A stretch of 64,000 bases of DNA from positions 1 through 64,000 of the forward strand of contig NZ_FOMK01000013.1 of the NCBI RefSeq assembly GCF_900112615.1, given 5' to 3'. Shown one piece after another: positions 34,078-44,400 of this stretch. The position numbers were made by a program, and so were the translations under genes. Source of the stretch: Chitinophaga sp. CF118. Lineage in GTDB: Bacteria > Bacteroidota > Bacteroidia > Chitinophagales > Chitinophagaceae. The notes beneath the pieces are model-generated. The model was given only the letters and a program-made list of their open reading frames with translations, ran no database searches and had not been told where the DNA came from. Position 1 is the first letter of the stretch; each line of letters opens with the position of its first letter.

Positions 34078-34650
34078 TTACTTCTTACGGGTGAATTTGA
34101 TTTCCATATTCTTGAATTCCTTATCTCCGCTCGGCATGTACATTTCCAGGGTATGATGATCGTCGTCTACCATCTTATATACCTGTTTTACCTCCATATC
34201 TTTGCCGGTCATCGGGTCAAAGCTTTTACCCCTAAGAGTAATTGATTTAGTAGGCTCATCCCATTTACCTTCCAGGAACATTATACCAGTGCCCATGTTA
34301 TCGGCCCAGGTGTTCTGAAAGAGGTTTTTAGAATTGTCATAGCCAAGCAGGCCATGTCCTTCAAACTGCATCCCTTCCATCATGGCTTTGTGAACAGATT
34401 CCTGGTAGCGTCCTCCCAGAACCATTTTATTTTCTGTGGTACCGGTAGACGTAGAAGCATTAGCACCAGGAGACATCCAATAGGTCATGTCAAAGGTCCA
34501 GTCGCCATCATCTTTTGCCAGCATCTGGTGGATTTTGCCCGGAGTCATGTAATCCGTCCAGGCTTTTTGCTGTTCAGCAGTTTGTGCTTTAGTCGAATAG
34601 GTGACGGCCAGGAGGAGAAAGGCAGTTAAAAATAACAACAGACGTTTCAT
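34078..34650 (-). CDS. DUF1579 family secreted protein
   Basis: 190 aa. Signal peptide MKRLLLFLTAFLLLAVTYS with cleavage near TKAQ. The mature part matches the DUF1579 (lipocalin-like) pattern: HQMLAKDDGDWTFDMTYWM, NKMVLGGRYQESVHK, GHGLLGYDNSKN, and FEGKWDEPTK-like strands. Function unknown in the family. Notable for position: it lies on the opposite strand between nusG and rplK, genes that normally form one run. It has terminators on its 3' side and is divergent from rplK. Confidence 0.85.
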   Translation of the reverse strand: MKRLLLFLTAFLLLAVTYSTKAQTAEQQKAWTDYMTPGKIHQMLAKDDGDWTFDMTYWMSPGANASTSTGTTENKMVLGGRYQESVHKAMMEGMQFEGHGLLGYDNSKNLFQNTWADNMGTGIMFLEGKWDEPTKSITLRGKSFDPMTGKDMEVKQVYKMVDDDHHTLEMYMPSGDKEFKNMEIKFTRKK

Positions 34651-34949
34651 AATTGGTGGTGTTTTATTAAAGATAACATATAACGTGAGGGAAGGTTGAG
34701 GGCATTCGGGACATTATTTGGGGAGGGGAGAGGGGGATTCAGGACAGATATTAAAAAATGTTTTTATTCTTGTTAACAAGGCTGGGAATTCCGGTAAATT
34801 AAATTAGATTTGTCTCACTTGCCGGAGATCTGTTAACCTTGAATGTTTGTACCGGCTAATAAAAGCAAGAACAGTTTTGCAATAGAATTGTAAAATTTAT
34901 ACCCCAAACGAATGATAATAGCAAAAAGGATGCCCGAAAGCAAATTCTT
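34651..34949. other. Divergent spacer DUF1579/rplK
   Basis: About 300 bp with no ORF. I see no repeat or RNA motif apart from the rplK promoter at its right end. Confidence 0.5.
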
Positions 34950-34981
34950 TTTGTCTTTATATATATTATTATATACCTTTG
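34950..34981 (+). promoter_or_regulatory. rplK operon promoter
   Basis: TTTG (34950-34953), 20 bases, TACCTTTG (34974-34981). Leader about 85 bases, room for L1 autoregulation, though I cannot identify an L1 site. Confidence 0.7.
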
Positions 34982-35070
34982 CATCCCCTTTAAAAGGTAA
35001 AATTTCGTCCTTTTAGTTTTGGGAGTCCTGTCTAAGACAGAACGTTTTCACCAAATTAAACTGAAACAAC

Positions 35071-35514
35071 ATGGCAAAAGAGATCGCAACGTACGTGAAA
35101 TTGCAGGTAAAAGGCGGCCAGGCCAATCCTGCACCTCCGATTGGTCCCGCGCTGGGTTCCAAAGGTGTGAACATCATGGAGTTTTGCAAACAGTTCAATG
35201 CCCGTACCCAGGATAAAATGGGTAAAGTATTGCCTGTATTGCTGACTGTTTACACCGACAAATCATTTGATTTTGTAATTAAAACACCTCCCGCTCCTGT
35301 ACAGTTGCTGGAAGCAGCCAAATTGCAGAGTGGTTCCAAAGAGCCCAACCGTAATAAAGTAGGTAAGGTAACCTGGGCACAGGTTGAAGCTATTGCAGCT
35401 GATAAGATGGCCGACCTGAACTGCTTTACGAAAGAAAGCGCCATGAAAATGGTAGCTGGTACCGCCCGTTCTATGGGTATTACTGTTGAGGGTAACGCTC
35501 CTTGGGGCAACTAA
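35071..35514 (+). CDS. rplK: 50S ribosomal protein L11
   Basis: 147 aa, GTPase-associated centre of the large subunit. N-terminal domain YVKLQVKGGQANPAPPIGPA with the thiostrepton-region prolines, then GSKGVNIMEFCKQFNART; C-terminal rRNA-binding helix SAMKMVAGTARSMGITVEG. First gene of the rplK-rplA-rplJ-rplL run. Confidence 0.97.
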   Translation: MAKEIATYVKLQVKGGQANPAPPIGPALGSKGVNIMEFCKQFNARTQDKMGKVLPVLLTVYTDKSFDFVIKTPPAPVQLLEAAKLQSGSKEPNRNKVGKVTWAQVEAIAADKMADLNCFTKESAMKMVAGTARSMGITVEGNAPWGN

Positions 35515-35560
35515 TTGTGTCACCCTGTTGAACGCAGGTTAACTTTTAAAACATTTTGCA

Positions 35561-36250
35561 ATGGCAACGAAGAAAAGAAAAGCAGCCGATACAAAGGTGG
35601 ACAAAAACAAGGTATACAGCCTGAAAGAAGCCTCCACTCTTGTAAAAGACATTAACTGCACAAAATTCGACAGCTCTGTCGATTTACATATCCGTCTGGG
35701 CGTAGATCCCAAGAAAGCAGATCAGGCTATCCGTGGTTCCGTAACGCTTCCCCATGGTACTGGTAAAACTAAACGTGTATTGGTTCTTTGCACTCCTGAT
35801 AAAGAAGCTGCTGCAAAAGAGGCCGGTGCTGATTTCGTTGGTCTGGATGAATTTATTCAGAAGATCGAAGCAGGTTGGACTGATATTGATGTAATTGTTG
35901 CTACTCCTGCTGTTATGCCTAAAATAGGTAAGCTGGGTAAAATACTTGGTCCCCGTAACCTGATGCCTAACCCTAAAACTGGTACTGTTACTAATGATGT
36001 AGCTGCAGCAGTTAATGAGGTGAAAGGTGGTAAGATTACTTTCAAGGTAGATAAGGCTGGTATTATCCATGCTTCTATCGGCCGTGTATCATTTGCTTCC
36101 GACAAGATCGAACAGAACTCACAGGAACTGATCAACGCTATTATCAGGCTGAAACCTGCTACTGCGAAAGGTCTCTATCTGAGAGGCTTATCTATGGCAA
36201 GCACCATGAGCCCAAGTATCACAGTTGACACTAAATCTGTTCAAAACTAA
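35561..36250 (+). CDS. rplA: 50S ribosomal protein L1
   Basis: 229 aa, L1 stalk protein and likely translational repressor of the rplKA message. Features: KFDSSVDLHIRLGVDPKKAD, RGSVTLPHGTGKTKRVLV, and the domain II signature LGKILGPRNLMPNPKTGTVT near residue 125. 46 bp after rplK. Confidence 0.97.
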   Translation: MATKKRKAADTKVDKNKVYSLKEASTLVKDINCTKFDSSVDLHIRLGVDPKKADQAIRGSVTLPHGTGKTKRVLVLCTPDKEAAAKEAGADFVGLDEFIQKIEAGWTDIDVIVATPAVMPKIGKLGKILGPRNLMPNPKTGTVTNDVAAAVNEVKGGKITFKVDKAGIIHASIGRVSFASDKIEQNSQELINAIIRLKPATAKGLYLRGLSMASTMSPSITVDTKSVQN

Positions 36251-36290
36251 CTGATTCACCTTCTGGTAGATCAACAAATTGAAAAAAGCT

Positions 36291-36821
36291 ATGAACAAAG
36301 ATCAAAAAAACGAAGCGATTGAACTGCTGAAAAGCAAGTTCTCTCAATATAACAACTTCTACATCACCAACACCGAGTCTTTGACCGTTGCACAGGTGAA
36401 CAACCTGAGGAAGGTTTGTTTTGATAAGAATGTAGAAATGAAGGTGGCTAAGAACACTCTCATCCGTAAGGCATTGGAATCTCTGGACAGTACTAAGTAC
36501 GAAGGTGTATTCAGTGCACTGAATGGCGTAACTGCCCTGATGTTCTCTGACAGTCCTAAGGAACCAGCGTTGATCATTTCTACTTTCCGTAAGGAAAATA
36601 AGAAAGTTGAGAAACCAGAACTGAAAGCTGCTTTCGTAGCAGATGAAGTTTACCTGGGAGACAATCAACTGGCTAATCTGGTGAAGATCAAGACCAAGAA
36701 CGAACTCATTGGAGACGTTATCGGTCTGTTGCAATCTCCTGCAAAACGCGTTATCGCTGCTTTGCTGGAAAAAGGCAAGAAAGAAGAAGCTGGTGTAGAA
36801 GCAGCTCCTGCAGCAGAATAA
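36291..36821 (+). CDS. rplJ: 50S ribosomal protein L10
   Basis: 176 aa; anchors L7/L12 dimers to the ribosome. Seen: LKSKFSQYNNFYITNTESLT, KNTLIRKALESL, and the C-terminal helix VIGLLQSPAKRVIAALLEKG that binds L7/L12. ATG 36291 is used; a TTG four codons upstream keeps the frame but adds only MKKA-like residues. Confidence 0.96.
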   Translation: MNKDQKNEAIELLKSKFSQYNNFYITNTESLTVAQVNNLRKVCFDKNVEMKVAKNTLIRKALESLDSTKYEGVFSALNGVTALMFSDSPKEPALIISTFRKENKKVEKPELKAAFVADEVYLGDNQLANLVKIKTKNELIGDVIGLLQSPAKRVIAALLEKGKKEEAGVEAAPAAE

Positions 36822-36918
36822 TCAGTTACCACCAGGTGACAAACAAAAATGGCTTCCAAGTCAAATTATAAAACACTCTGTTTAACAACATTACAAACAT
36901 CTTTTAAAAATTATACAA

Positions 36919-37290
36919 ATGGCAGACGTTAAAGCATTAGCCGAACAATTAGTAGGTTTAACTGTTAAGGAAGTACAAGAACTGGCCGATTTCCTGAAAA
37001 GTGAATACGGTATTGAACCAGCTGCTGCTGCAGTTGTAGTTTCTGCAGGTGGTGGCGAAACAGCTGCTGCTGAAGAAAAAACTGCCTTCAACGTTATCCT
37101 GAAATCTGCAGGTGCTAGCAAACTGAACGTAGTTAAGATCGTTAAGGATCTGACAGGTCTTGGTCTGAAAGAAGCTAAGGAACTGGTAGACGGTGCTCCA
37201 AAACCTTTGAAAGAAGGTGTGAGCAAAGCTGAAGCAGAAGACCTGAAGAACAAATTAACAGAAGCTGGCGCTGACGTTGAAATTCAGTAA
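36919..37290 (+). CDS. rplL: 50S ribosomal protein L7/L12
   Basis: 123 aa stalk protein that recruits translation GTPases. N-terminal dimer helix ALAEQLVGLTVKEVQELADF, alanine-rich hinge near residues 35-52, and the C-terminal domain FNVILKSAGASKLNVVKIVK with GLGLKEAKELVDGAPKPLKE. Followed by an attenuator-like hairpin before rpoB. Confidence 0.97.
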   Translation: MADVKALAEQLVGLTVKEVQELADFLKSEYGIEPAAAAVVVSAGGGETAAAEEKTAFNVILKSAGASKLNVVKIVKDLTGLGLKEAKELVDGAPKPLKEGVSKAEAEDLKNKLTEAGADVEIQ

Positions 37291-37317
37291 TTCTTTGCTT
37301 AAGGATACCTCTTTATA

Positions 37318-37350
37318 AAGGTCAAAAGTGCTTCTGGCACTTTTGGCCTT
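37318..37350 (+). terminator. rplL-rpoB attenuator hairpin
   Basis: AAGGTCAAAAGTGC pairs with GCACTTTTGGCCTT around TTCTG, 28 bp past rplL and 190 bp before rpoB. No long T-tract, so partial termination is likely, as known for this junction in other bacteria. Confidence 0.65.
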
Positions 37351-37539
37351 CTTCCCTTTGGGAAAGTGTCTTTTCGGAGAGTCAAAAAAGGGGAAATCAC
37401 CAGGTCGGTTGATTTGACAAATAGAGAAGACAGAAATTTTTGAAGGGTATTTGGCAAAGAAATCTTAATTTCCCCGATTCATGTTGTGATTTGCTTCTTC
37501 ACAATATTATATAAGTTAATATAACTGCTAACTTCGAAT

Positions 37540-40500
37540 ATGTCTCTAAAAAAAGCCCAAACACAAGAAAGAGTAAATTTTGGAAAGATCAAACAAGTGA
37601 CTGAGACACCGGATTTGTTGGCTATCCAGATTCAATCTTTCAAGGATTTCTTCCAGTTAGAAACCACACCAGATAAACGTAACAATGAAGGCCTTTTTAA
37701 AGTATTTAAGGAGAACTTCCCGATAACAGATACCCGAAATATCTTCAATCTGGAGTTTCTGGACTACTTTGTAGACCCTCCGCGATATACTATAGAGGAA
37801 TGTATTGAACGTGGGCTTACTTATTCAGTACCGCTGAAGGCGAAACTGCGCCTGAGCTGTAATGATGAAGAGCACGTTGACTTCCAGACCATTGTGCAGG
37901 ACGTGTTCCTTGGGAACATACCCTACATGACGCCTAGAGGTACGTTCGTGATTAATGGAGCTGAACGCGTGGTAGTATCTCAACTCCATCGTTCTCCTGG
38001 TGTATTCTTTGGTCAATCTGTACATCCAAACGGAACCAAGATCTACTCTGCAAGGGTGATCCCGTTCAAGGGTGCGTGGATGGAGTTTGCTACAGACATT
38101 AATAATGTGATGTATGCATACATCGACCGTAAGAAGAAATTCCCGGTAACAACCCTGTTACGTGCCATCGGCTACGAAACGGATAAAGATATCCTGCAGC
38201 TGTTTGGCATGGCAGATGAAGTTAAAGCAGATAAGAAGAGCCTGGAGAAATACGCTGGTAAGAAACTCGGTGCACGTGTACTCAGAAGCTGGGTAGAAGA
38301 TTTTGTGGATGAAGATACCGGTGAAGTTGTGAGTATCGAGCGTAATGAAATCATGCTCGAACGTGATAGTATCCTGGATGAGGCGAATATCGAGACCATC
38401 GTGGATATGGGCGTGAAAAGCGTGTTCGTGCAGAAGGAAGAAGTGAGTGGTGACTTCTCTATTATCTACAATACTTTAAATAAAGATACATCTAACTCTG
38501 AGCTGGAAGCCGTTCAGCACATCTACCGCCAGTTGCGTGGAGCAGATGCGCCGGATGATGAAACAGCAAGGGGTATCATTGATAAATTATTCTTCTCTGA
38601 TAAGCGTTACGATCTGGGTGATGTAGGACGTTATAAGATCAACAGGAAACTGGGTCTGCCTACTCCACTGGATATGAAGGTGCTTACCAAAGATGATATC
38701 ATCTCTATCATAAAATACCTGGTACAACTGACGAACAGCAAAGCGGAAATCGATGATATCGATCACCTGAGCAACCGTCGTGTACGTACCGTGGGTGAAC
38801 AATTGTATGCGCAGTTCGGTGTTGGTCTGGCCCGTATGGCCCGTACCATCCGTGAGAGAATGAACGTGCGTGATAATGAAGTATTTACTCCGGTAGACCT
38901 GATCAATGCGAGGACGTTATCTTCTGTTATCAACTCCTTCTTTGGTACCAGCCAGCTGAGCCAGTTCCTGGATCAGACCAACCCATTGTCAGAGATCACG
39001 CACAAACGTCGTATCTCCGCGCTCGGGCCCGGTGGTTTGAGTCGTGAAAGAGCAGGTTTTGAGGTGCGTGACGTACACTATAGCCACTATGGCCGTCTGT
39101 GTACTATCGAAACACCAGAAGGACCAAACATCGGTCTGATCTCTACCCTTTGCGTACACGCTAAAGTGAACGACATGGGCTTTATCGAAACGCCTTACCG
39201 CAAGGTGCGCGACGGTAAAGTAGATATGGACAAAGTGCAGTTCCTGAGTGCTGAAGAAGAAGATTCTGTGAAGATAGCCCAGGCAAATGCACCACTTGAT
39301 GATGAAGGCCGCTTCCTGAACGAAAAGGTTAAATCCCGCGAAACCGGTGATTTCCCAATATTAGACAGAGAGGAAGTAGAATATATGGACGTTGCTCCTA
39401 ACCAGATCGTTGGTTTGAGCGCTTCCCTGATTCCGTTCCTTGAACATGATGATGCCAACCGTGCGTTGATGGGATCAAACATGCAACGTCAGGCGGTTCC
39501 GCTGATCAATCCACAGGTGCCTATCGTAGGTACCGGTCTGGAAGGAAAAGCAGCTCGTGACTCACGTTTGCAGATCACTTCTGAAGGTAATGGTACAGTT
39601 GAATTCGTTGATGCAAATGAAATCCATGTACGTTATGTACGAGATGAAATGCAGAAACTGGTGTCTTTTGAAGATGATCTGAAAGTATATCAGCTAACCA
39701 AATTCGTTAAAACGAACCAGAGCACCTGTATCAACCTGCGTCCTGCCGTTAAGAAAGGACAACAGCTGGTATATGGCGACTTCCTCACAGAAGGTTATGC
39801 TACCCGTGCTGGTGAGCTGGCGCTGGGTCGTAACATGAAAGTGGCGTTCATGCCATGGAAAGGTTACAACTTTGAGGATGCTATCGTAATCTCTGAGCGT
39901 GTAGGCCGTGAGGATCTCTTCACTTCCATCCATATCGATGAATATGAACTGGAAGTACGTGATACCAAACTGGGTGAAGAAGAACTGACTCCAGATATTC
40001 CAAACGTAAGTGAGGAAGCTACCAAAGATCTGGATCAGAACGGTATCATCCGTGTAGGTGCTCACATTAAAGAAGGTGATATCCTGATCGGTAAGATCAC
40101 CCCACGTGGTGAATCTGATCCTTCTCCTGAAGAAAAACTGCTCCGTGCAATCTTCGGTGATAAGGCTTCTGATGCGAAAGATGCTTCTCTGAAAGCACCT
40201 CCAAGCACAGAAGGTGTGGTAATCGACAAGAAATTGTTCAGCCGCGCCAAGAAAGATAAGAACTCTAAGACCCGTGAAAAGGCGTCTCTGGAAAAACTGG
40301 AAAAAGTACACCAGAAGAATGAAGAAGACCTGCTGGAAGTATTGATGAGCAAACTGCTTACCCTGCTGAAAGACAGAACTTCATCCGGTATCACCAATAC
40401 TTATGGTGAAGTACTGATCTCCAAAGGTTCCAAGTTCTCTTCCAAGAACCTGGCTAACATAGACTTCCAGAACGTTAATCCTTTGGGCTGGACTACAGAC

Positions 40501-41349
40501 GAAGGCACAAACGATCAGATCAATACACTGCTGCATAACTATAACATCAAGTACAATGAAGAACTGGGTCGCTACAAACGCGAAAAGTTCAACATCTCAA
40601 TTGGTGATGAGTTACCAGCCGGAGTACTGAAACTGGCTAAGGTTTACCTGGCCAGCAAACGTAAACTGAAAGTGGGTGATAAGATGGCGGGTCGTCACGG
40701 TAACAAGGGTATCGTTGCCAAAATTGTGCGTGATGAAGATATGCCGTTCCTGGAAGATGGTACACCGGTAGATATCGTACTGAACCCATTGGGCGTACCT
40801 TCCCGTATGAACCTTGGACAGATTTACGAAACCGTACTGGGTTGGGCTGGTCTGCAGCTGGGATTAAGGTTTGCTACACCAATCTTCGATGGTGCTACCA
40901 CAGAAGAAATAGCAGACTACATCACAGAGGCTAAACTGCCAAGCTTTGGTCATACTTACCTGTATGATGGCGAAACGGGAGACCGTTTCCACCAGAAAGC
41001 AACCGTGGGTGTTATCTACATGCTTAAATTAAGCCACATGGTAGATGACAAGATGCACGCCCGTTCTATCGGACCCTACAGTCTCATCACACAGCAACCT
41101 TTGGGTGGTAAGGCGCAGTTCGGTGGTCAGCGTTTTGGTGAAATGGAGGTGTGGGCACTGGAAGCATATGGTGCATCCAATATCCTGCAGGAACTCTTAA
41201 CCATTAAGTCTGATGACATCGTAGGCCGTGCAAAAGCATATGAAGCAATCGTTAAAGGCGATAATATACCGAAAGCAGGCGTTCCGGAATCATTCAATGT
41301 ATTAATACATGAACTCCGTGGTCTGGGTCTGGATCTGAAATTTGATTAG
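37540..41349 (+). CDS. rpoB: DNA-directed RNA polymerase subunit beta
   Basis: 1269 aa. The rifampicin pocket reads SQLSQFLDQTNPLSEITHK then RRISALGPGGLSRERAGFEV, keeping the drug-contact Q, D, H, R and S residues of the sensitive form. Other landmarks: GRHGNKGIV near residue 1050 in the active-site lobe, GGKAQFGGQRFGEMEVWALE near 1190, and a lysine-rich insertion about residues 900-940 (KDKNSKTREKASLEKLEK) typical of Bacteroidota. TAACTTCG lies just before the ATG, but no -33 box is seen. Co-transcribed with rpoC after 131 bp. Confidence 0.98.
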   Translation: MSLKKAQTQERVNFGKIKQVTETPDLLAIQIQSFKDFFQLETTPDKRNNEGLFKVFKENFPITDTRNIFNLEFLDYFVDPPRYTIEECIERGLTYSVPLKAKLRLSCNDEEHVDFQTIVQDVFLGNIPYMTPRGTFVINGAERVVVSQLHRSPGVFFGQSVHPNGTKIYSARVIPFKGAWMEFATDINNVMYAYIDRKKKFPVTTLLRAIGYETDKDILQLFGMADEVKADKKSLEKYAGKKLGARVLRSWVEDFVDEDTGEVVSIERNEIMLERDSILDEANIETIVDMGVKSVFVQKEEVSGDFSIIYNTLNKDTSNSELEAVQHIYRQLRGADAPDDETARGIIDKLFFSDKRYDLGDVGRYKINRKLGLPTPLDMKVLTKDDIISIIKYLVQLTNSKAEIDDIDHLSNRRVRTVGEQLYAQFGVGLARMARTIRERMNVRDNEVFTPVDLINARTLSSVINSFFGTSQLSQFLDQTNPLSEITHKRRISALGPGGLSRERAGFEVRDVHYSHYGRLCTIETPEGPNIGLISTLCVHAKVNDMGFIETPYRKVRDGKVDMDKVQFLSAEEEDSVKIAQANAPLDDEGRFLNEKVKSRETGDFPILDREEVEYMDVAPNQIVGLSASLIPFLEHDDANRALMGSNMQRQAVPLINPQVPIVGTGLEGKAARDSRLQITSEGNGTVEFVDANEIHVRYVRDEMQKLVSFEDDLKVYQLTKFVKTNQSTCINLRPAVKKGQQLVYGDFLTEGYATRAGELALGRNMKVAFMPWKGYNFEDAIVISERVGREDLFTSIHIDEYELEVRDTKLGEEELTPDIPNVSEEATKDLDQNGIIRVGAHIKEGDILIGKITPRGESDPSPEEKLLRAIFGDKASDAKDASLKAPPSTEGVVIDKKLFSRAKKDKNSKTREKASLEKLEKVHQKNEEDLLEVLMSKLLTLLKDRTSSGITNTYGEVLISKGSKFSSKNLANIDFQNVNPLGWTTDEGTNDQINTLLHNYNIKYNEELGRYKREKFNISIGDELPAGVLKLAKVYLASKRKLKVGDKMAGRHGNKGIVAKIVRDEDMPFLEDGTPVDIVLNPLGVPSRMNLGQIYETVLGWAGLQLGLRFATPIFDGATTEEIADYITEAKLPSFGHTYLYDGETGDRFHQKATVGVIYMLKLSHMVDDKMHARSIGPYSLITQQPLGGKAQFGGQRFGEMEVWALEAYGASNILQELLTIKSDDIVGRAKAYEAIVKGDNIPKAGVPESFNVLIHELRGLGLDLKFD

Positions 41350-41364
41350 TAGTTACAAAATATA

Positions 41365-41428
41365 AGCTACAAGCAACAGGAAGTATTTTACTGATAAAAC
41401 AGTGGAATACTACCTGGGGCTTGTAGCT
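41365..41428 (+). repeat. Hairpin between rpoB and rpoC
   Basis: AGCTACAAGC (41365-41374) pairs with GCTTGTAGCT (41419-41428); inner AGTATT pairs with AATACT. No T-tract, so more likely an RNA processing or stability element than a terminator. Confidence 0.65.
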
Positions 41429-41480
41429 CTTAATACTTGCAGCACTAATTCTACATGTGAATTTTCTTTAAACAACATAT

Positions 41481-44400
41481 ATGGCCATCAAGAAAGAAAA
41501 TCGTCCTAAATCAAACTTTAGCAGCATTACCATCAGTCTGGCGTCTCCGGATTCCATACTGGAACGCTCTTACGGGGAAGTGCTGAAGCCGGAAACCATC
41601 AACTACCGTACTTACAAGCCGGAGCGTGATGGTTTGTTCTGTGAAAGGATCTTCGGCCCCGTAAAGGACTATGAGTGCTATTGCGGAAAATATAAACGTA
41701 TCCGTTATAAGGGTATCGTGTGCGATCGTTGTGGTGTGGAAGTAACTGAGAAGAAAGTACGTCGTGAAAGAATGGGTCACATCCGCCTGGTTGTACCTGT
41801 TGTTCACATCTGGTACTTTAAATCATTGCCTAACAAAATTGGTTACCTCCTGGGTATGAGCTCTAAAAAGCTCGAAACCATCGTGTATTATGAAAGATAC
41901 GTGATCATTCAGGCTGGTGCCAAACAGGAAAAAGGCATGAACTATGGCGACCTGTTAACTGAAGAAGAATATCTTGATATACTGGATACCCTCCCTAAGG
42001 ACAATCAGATGTTGCCGGATGAAGATCCCAACAAGTTCATTGCCAAGATGGGTGCAGAAGCGGTAGAGATGATGCTGGCCAGAATTGATCTGGATAGCCT
42101 GTCATACCAGCTGCGTAACCAGGCGGCTACTGAAACCAGCCAGCAACGTAAGGCAGAAGCCTTAAAGCGTTTGAGCGTGGTGGAAGCATTCCGCGAAGCT
42201 AATGGTCGTGTTGAAAACCATCCTGAATGGATGGTAATGCAATATATCCCTGTAGTACCTCCTGAACTGCGCCCATTGGTGCCGTTGGATGGTGGCCGTT
42301 TTGCATCTTCTGATCTGAACGATCTGTACCGCAGGGTAATTATCCGTAACAACCGTCTGAAACGTCTGATCGAAATCAAGGCACCTGAGGTGATCCTGCG
42401 TAACGAAAAACGTATGCTGCAGGAAGCGGTAGACTCCCTCTTCGATAACTCCCGTAAATCAAATGCGGTAAAAGCAGAAGGTGGTCGTGCGCTGAAATCA
42501 TTGTCAGATGTACTGAAAGGTAAACAAGGTCGTTTCCGTCAGAACCTGTTAGGTAAACGTGTGGATTACTCCGGTCGTTCTGTTATCGTGGTAGGTCCTG
42601 AACTGAAACTGCATGAGTGCGGTCTGCCAAAAGATATGGCGGCAGAGCTGTTCAAACCGTTTATTATCCGTAAACTGATCGAAAGAGGTATTGTTAAAAC
42701 CGTAAAATCAGCGAAAAAACTGGTAGACCGTAAGGAAGCCGTAGTTTGGGATATCCTGGAAAATGTACTGAAAGGTCATCCGGTTATGCTAAACCGTGCG
42801 CCAACCCTGCACCGTCTCTCCATTCAGGCATTCCAGCCTAAACTGGTAGAAGGTAAAGCAATTCAGTTACACCCGCTGGTGTGTTCTGCGTTCAACGCTG
42901 ACTTTGATGGTGACCAGATGGCCGTGCACGTACCGCTGAGTAATGCAGCAGTACTGGAAGCACAGTTGCTCATGCTGTCATCTCACAATATCCTCAACCC
43001 ACAGAACGGTACACCAATCACCCTGCCTTCACAGGACATGGTATTGGGTCTGTACTACATCTCTAAGGGTAAGAGATCAACCGATACCGAAAAGGTAGAG
43101 GGAGAAGGTAAAGCATTCTATTCTGCAGAAGAGGTGATCATTGCTTACAATGAGCAGAAAGTGAACCTCCATGCTAACATCCGCGTAAAGGCAACAATAC
43201 GTAATGAAAAGGATGAACTGGAATGGAAACTGATCGAAACAACCGTAGGCCGTGTAATATTTAACCAACACGTTCCAAAAGAAGCTGGTTTCGTAAACGC
43301 GCTGCTTACTAAGAAGTCACTGCGTGAAATCATCGGTGACATCATTAAATATACTGACATCCCGAAAACTGCGAAGTTCCTGGATGATATCAAACAACTT
43401 GGTTTCCGCACGGCATTCCGTGGTGGTCTGTCATTTAACATTAATGACCTGATCATCCCTGAAGTGAAACAGCACATGATTGATGGTGCTACCAGTGAAG
43501 TAGACGAAGTTTGGGAGAACTATAACATGGGTCTGATCACGAATAACGAACGTTATAACCAGATTATCGATATCTGGTCCCGTGCAGATACCAAAGTAAC
43601 AGAAACGCTGATCCGTGAGCTGGCAAATGACAAACAGGGCTTCAACTCTGTATACATGATGCTTGACTCTGGTGCGCGTGGATCCAAACAGCAGATCAAA
43701 CAGCTGGCAGGTTTAAGGGGATTGATGGCCAAACCGCGTAAGAGTGGTTCCAGTGGCTCTGAGATCATTGAAAACCCGATCCTGTCCAACTTCAAGGATG
43801 GTCTGAACGTATTGGAGTACTTCATCTCTACGCATGGTGCGCGTAAAGGTCTTGCGGATACGGCGTTGAAAACTGCGGATGCAGGTTATCTGACCCGTCG
43901 TCTGGTAGACGTTGCACAAGATGTGGTAATCAATGAAGAAGATTGTGGTACCCTCCGTGGTATTGCCACTTCAGCATTGAAAGATAATGAAGAAGTAGTT
44001 GAACCATTGTATGACCGTATACTCGGCCGTACTTCCCTGCACGATGTGTTTGAACCACACACGGAAGAACTGATCGTTGCAGCTGGTGGTATGATCACCG
44101 AAGATATCGCTCACAAAATAGATAACAGCGCTATCGAAACCGTAGAAATCCGCTCCGTACTTACCTGCGAAAGCCGCAGAGGTGTGTGTGTGAAATGTTA
44201 CGGTAAGAACCTGGCAACCGGTTATGTAACGCAGCGTGGTGATGCCGTAGGTATCATTGCCGCCCAGTCAATCGGTGAACCTGGTACTCAGCTGACACTG
44301 CGTACGTTCCACGTAGGTGGTGTGGCTGGTTCTACTTCAGTAGATACCGGCTTACAGGCTAAGTTTGATGGTACCGTACAGTTCGATGGTTTGAGAACTA

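Noticed and set aside
39694..40311. 205-codon open frame antisense to rpoB
   Set aside because: Shadow of the rpoB reading frame; no protein-like features.
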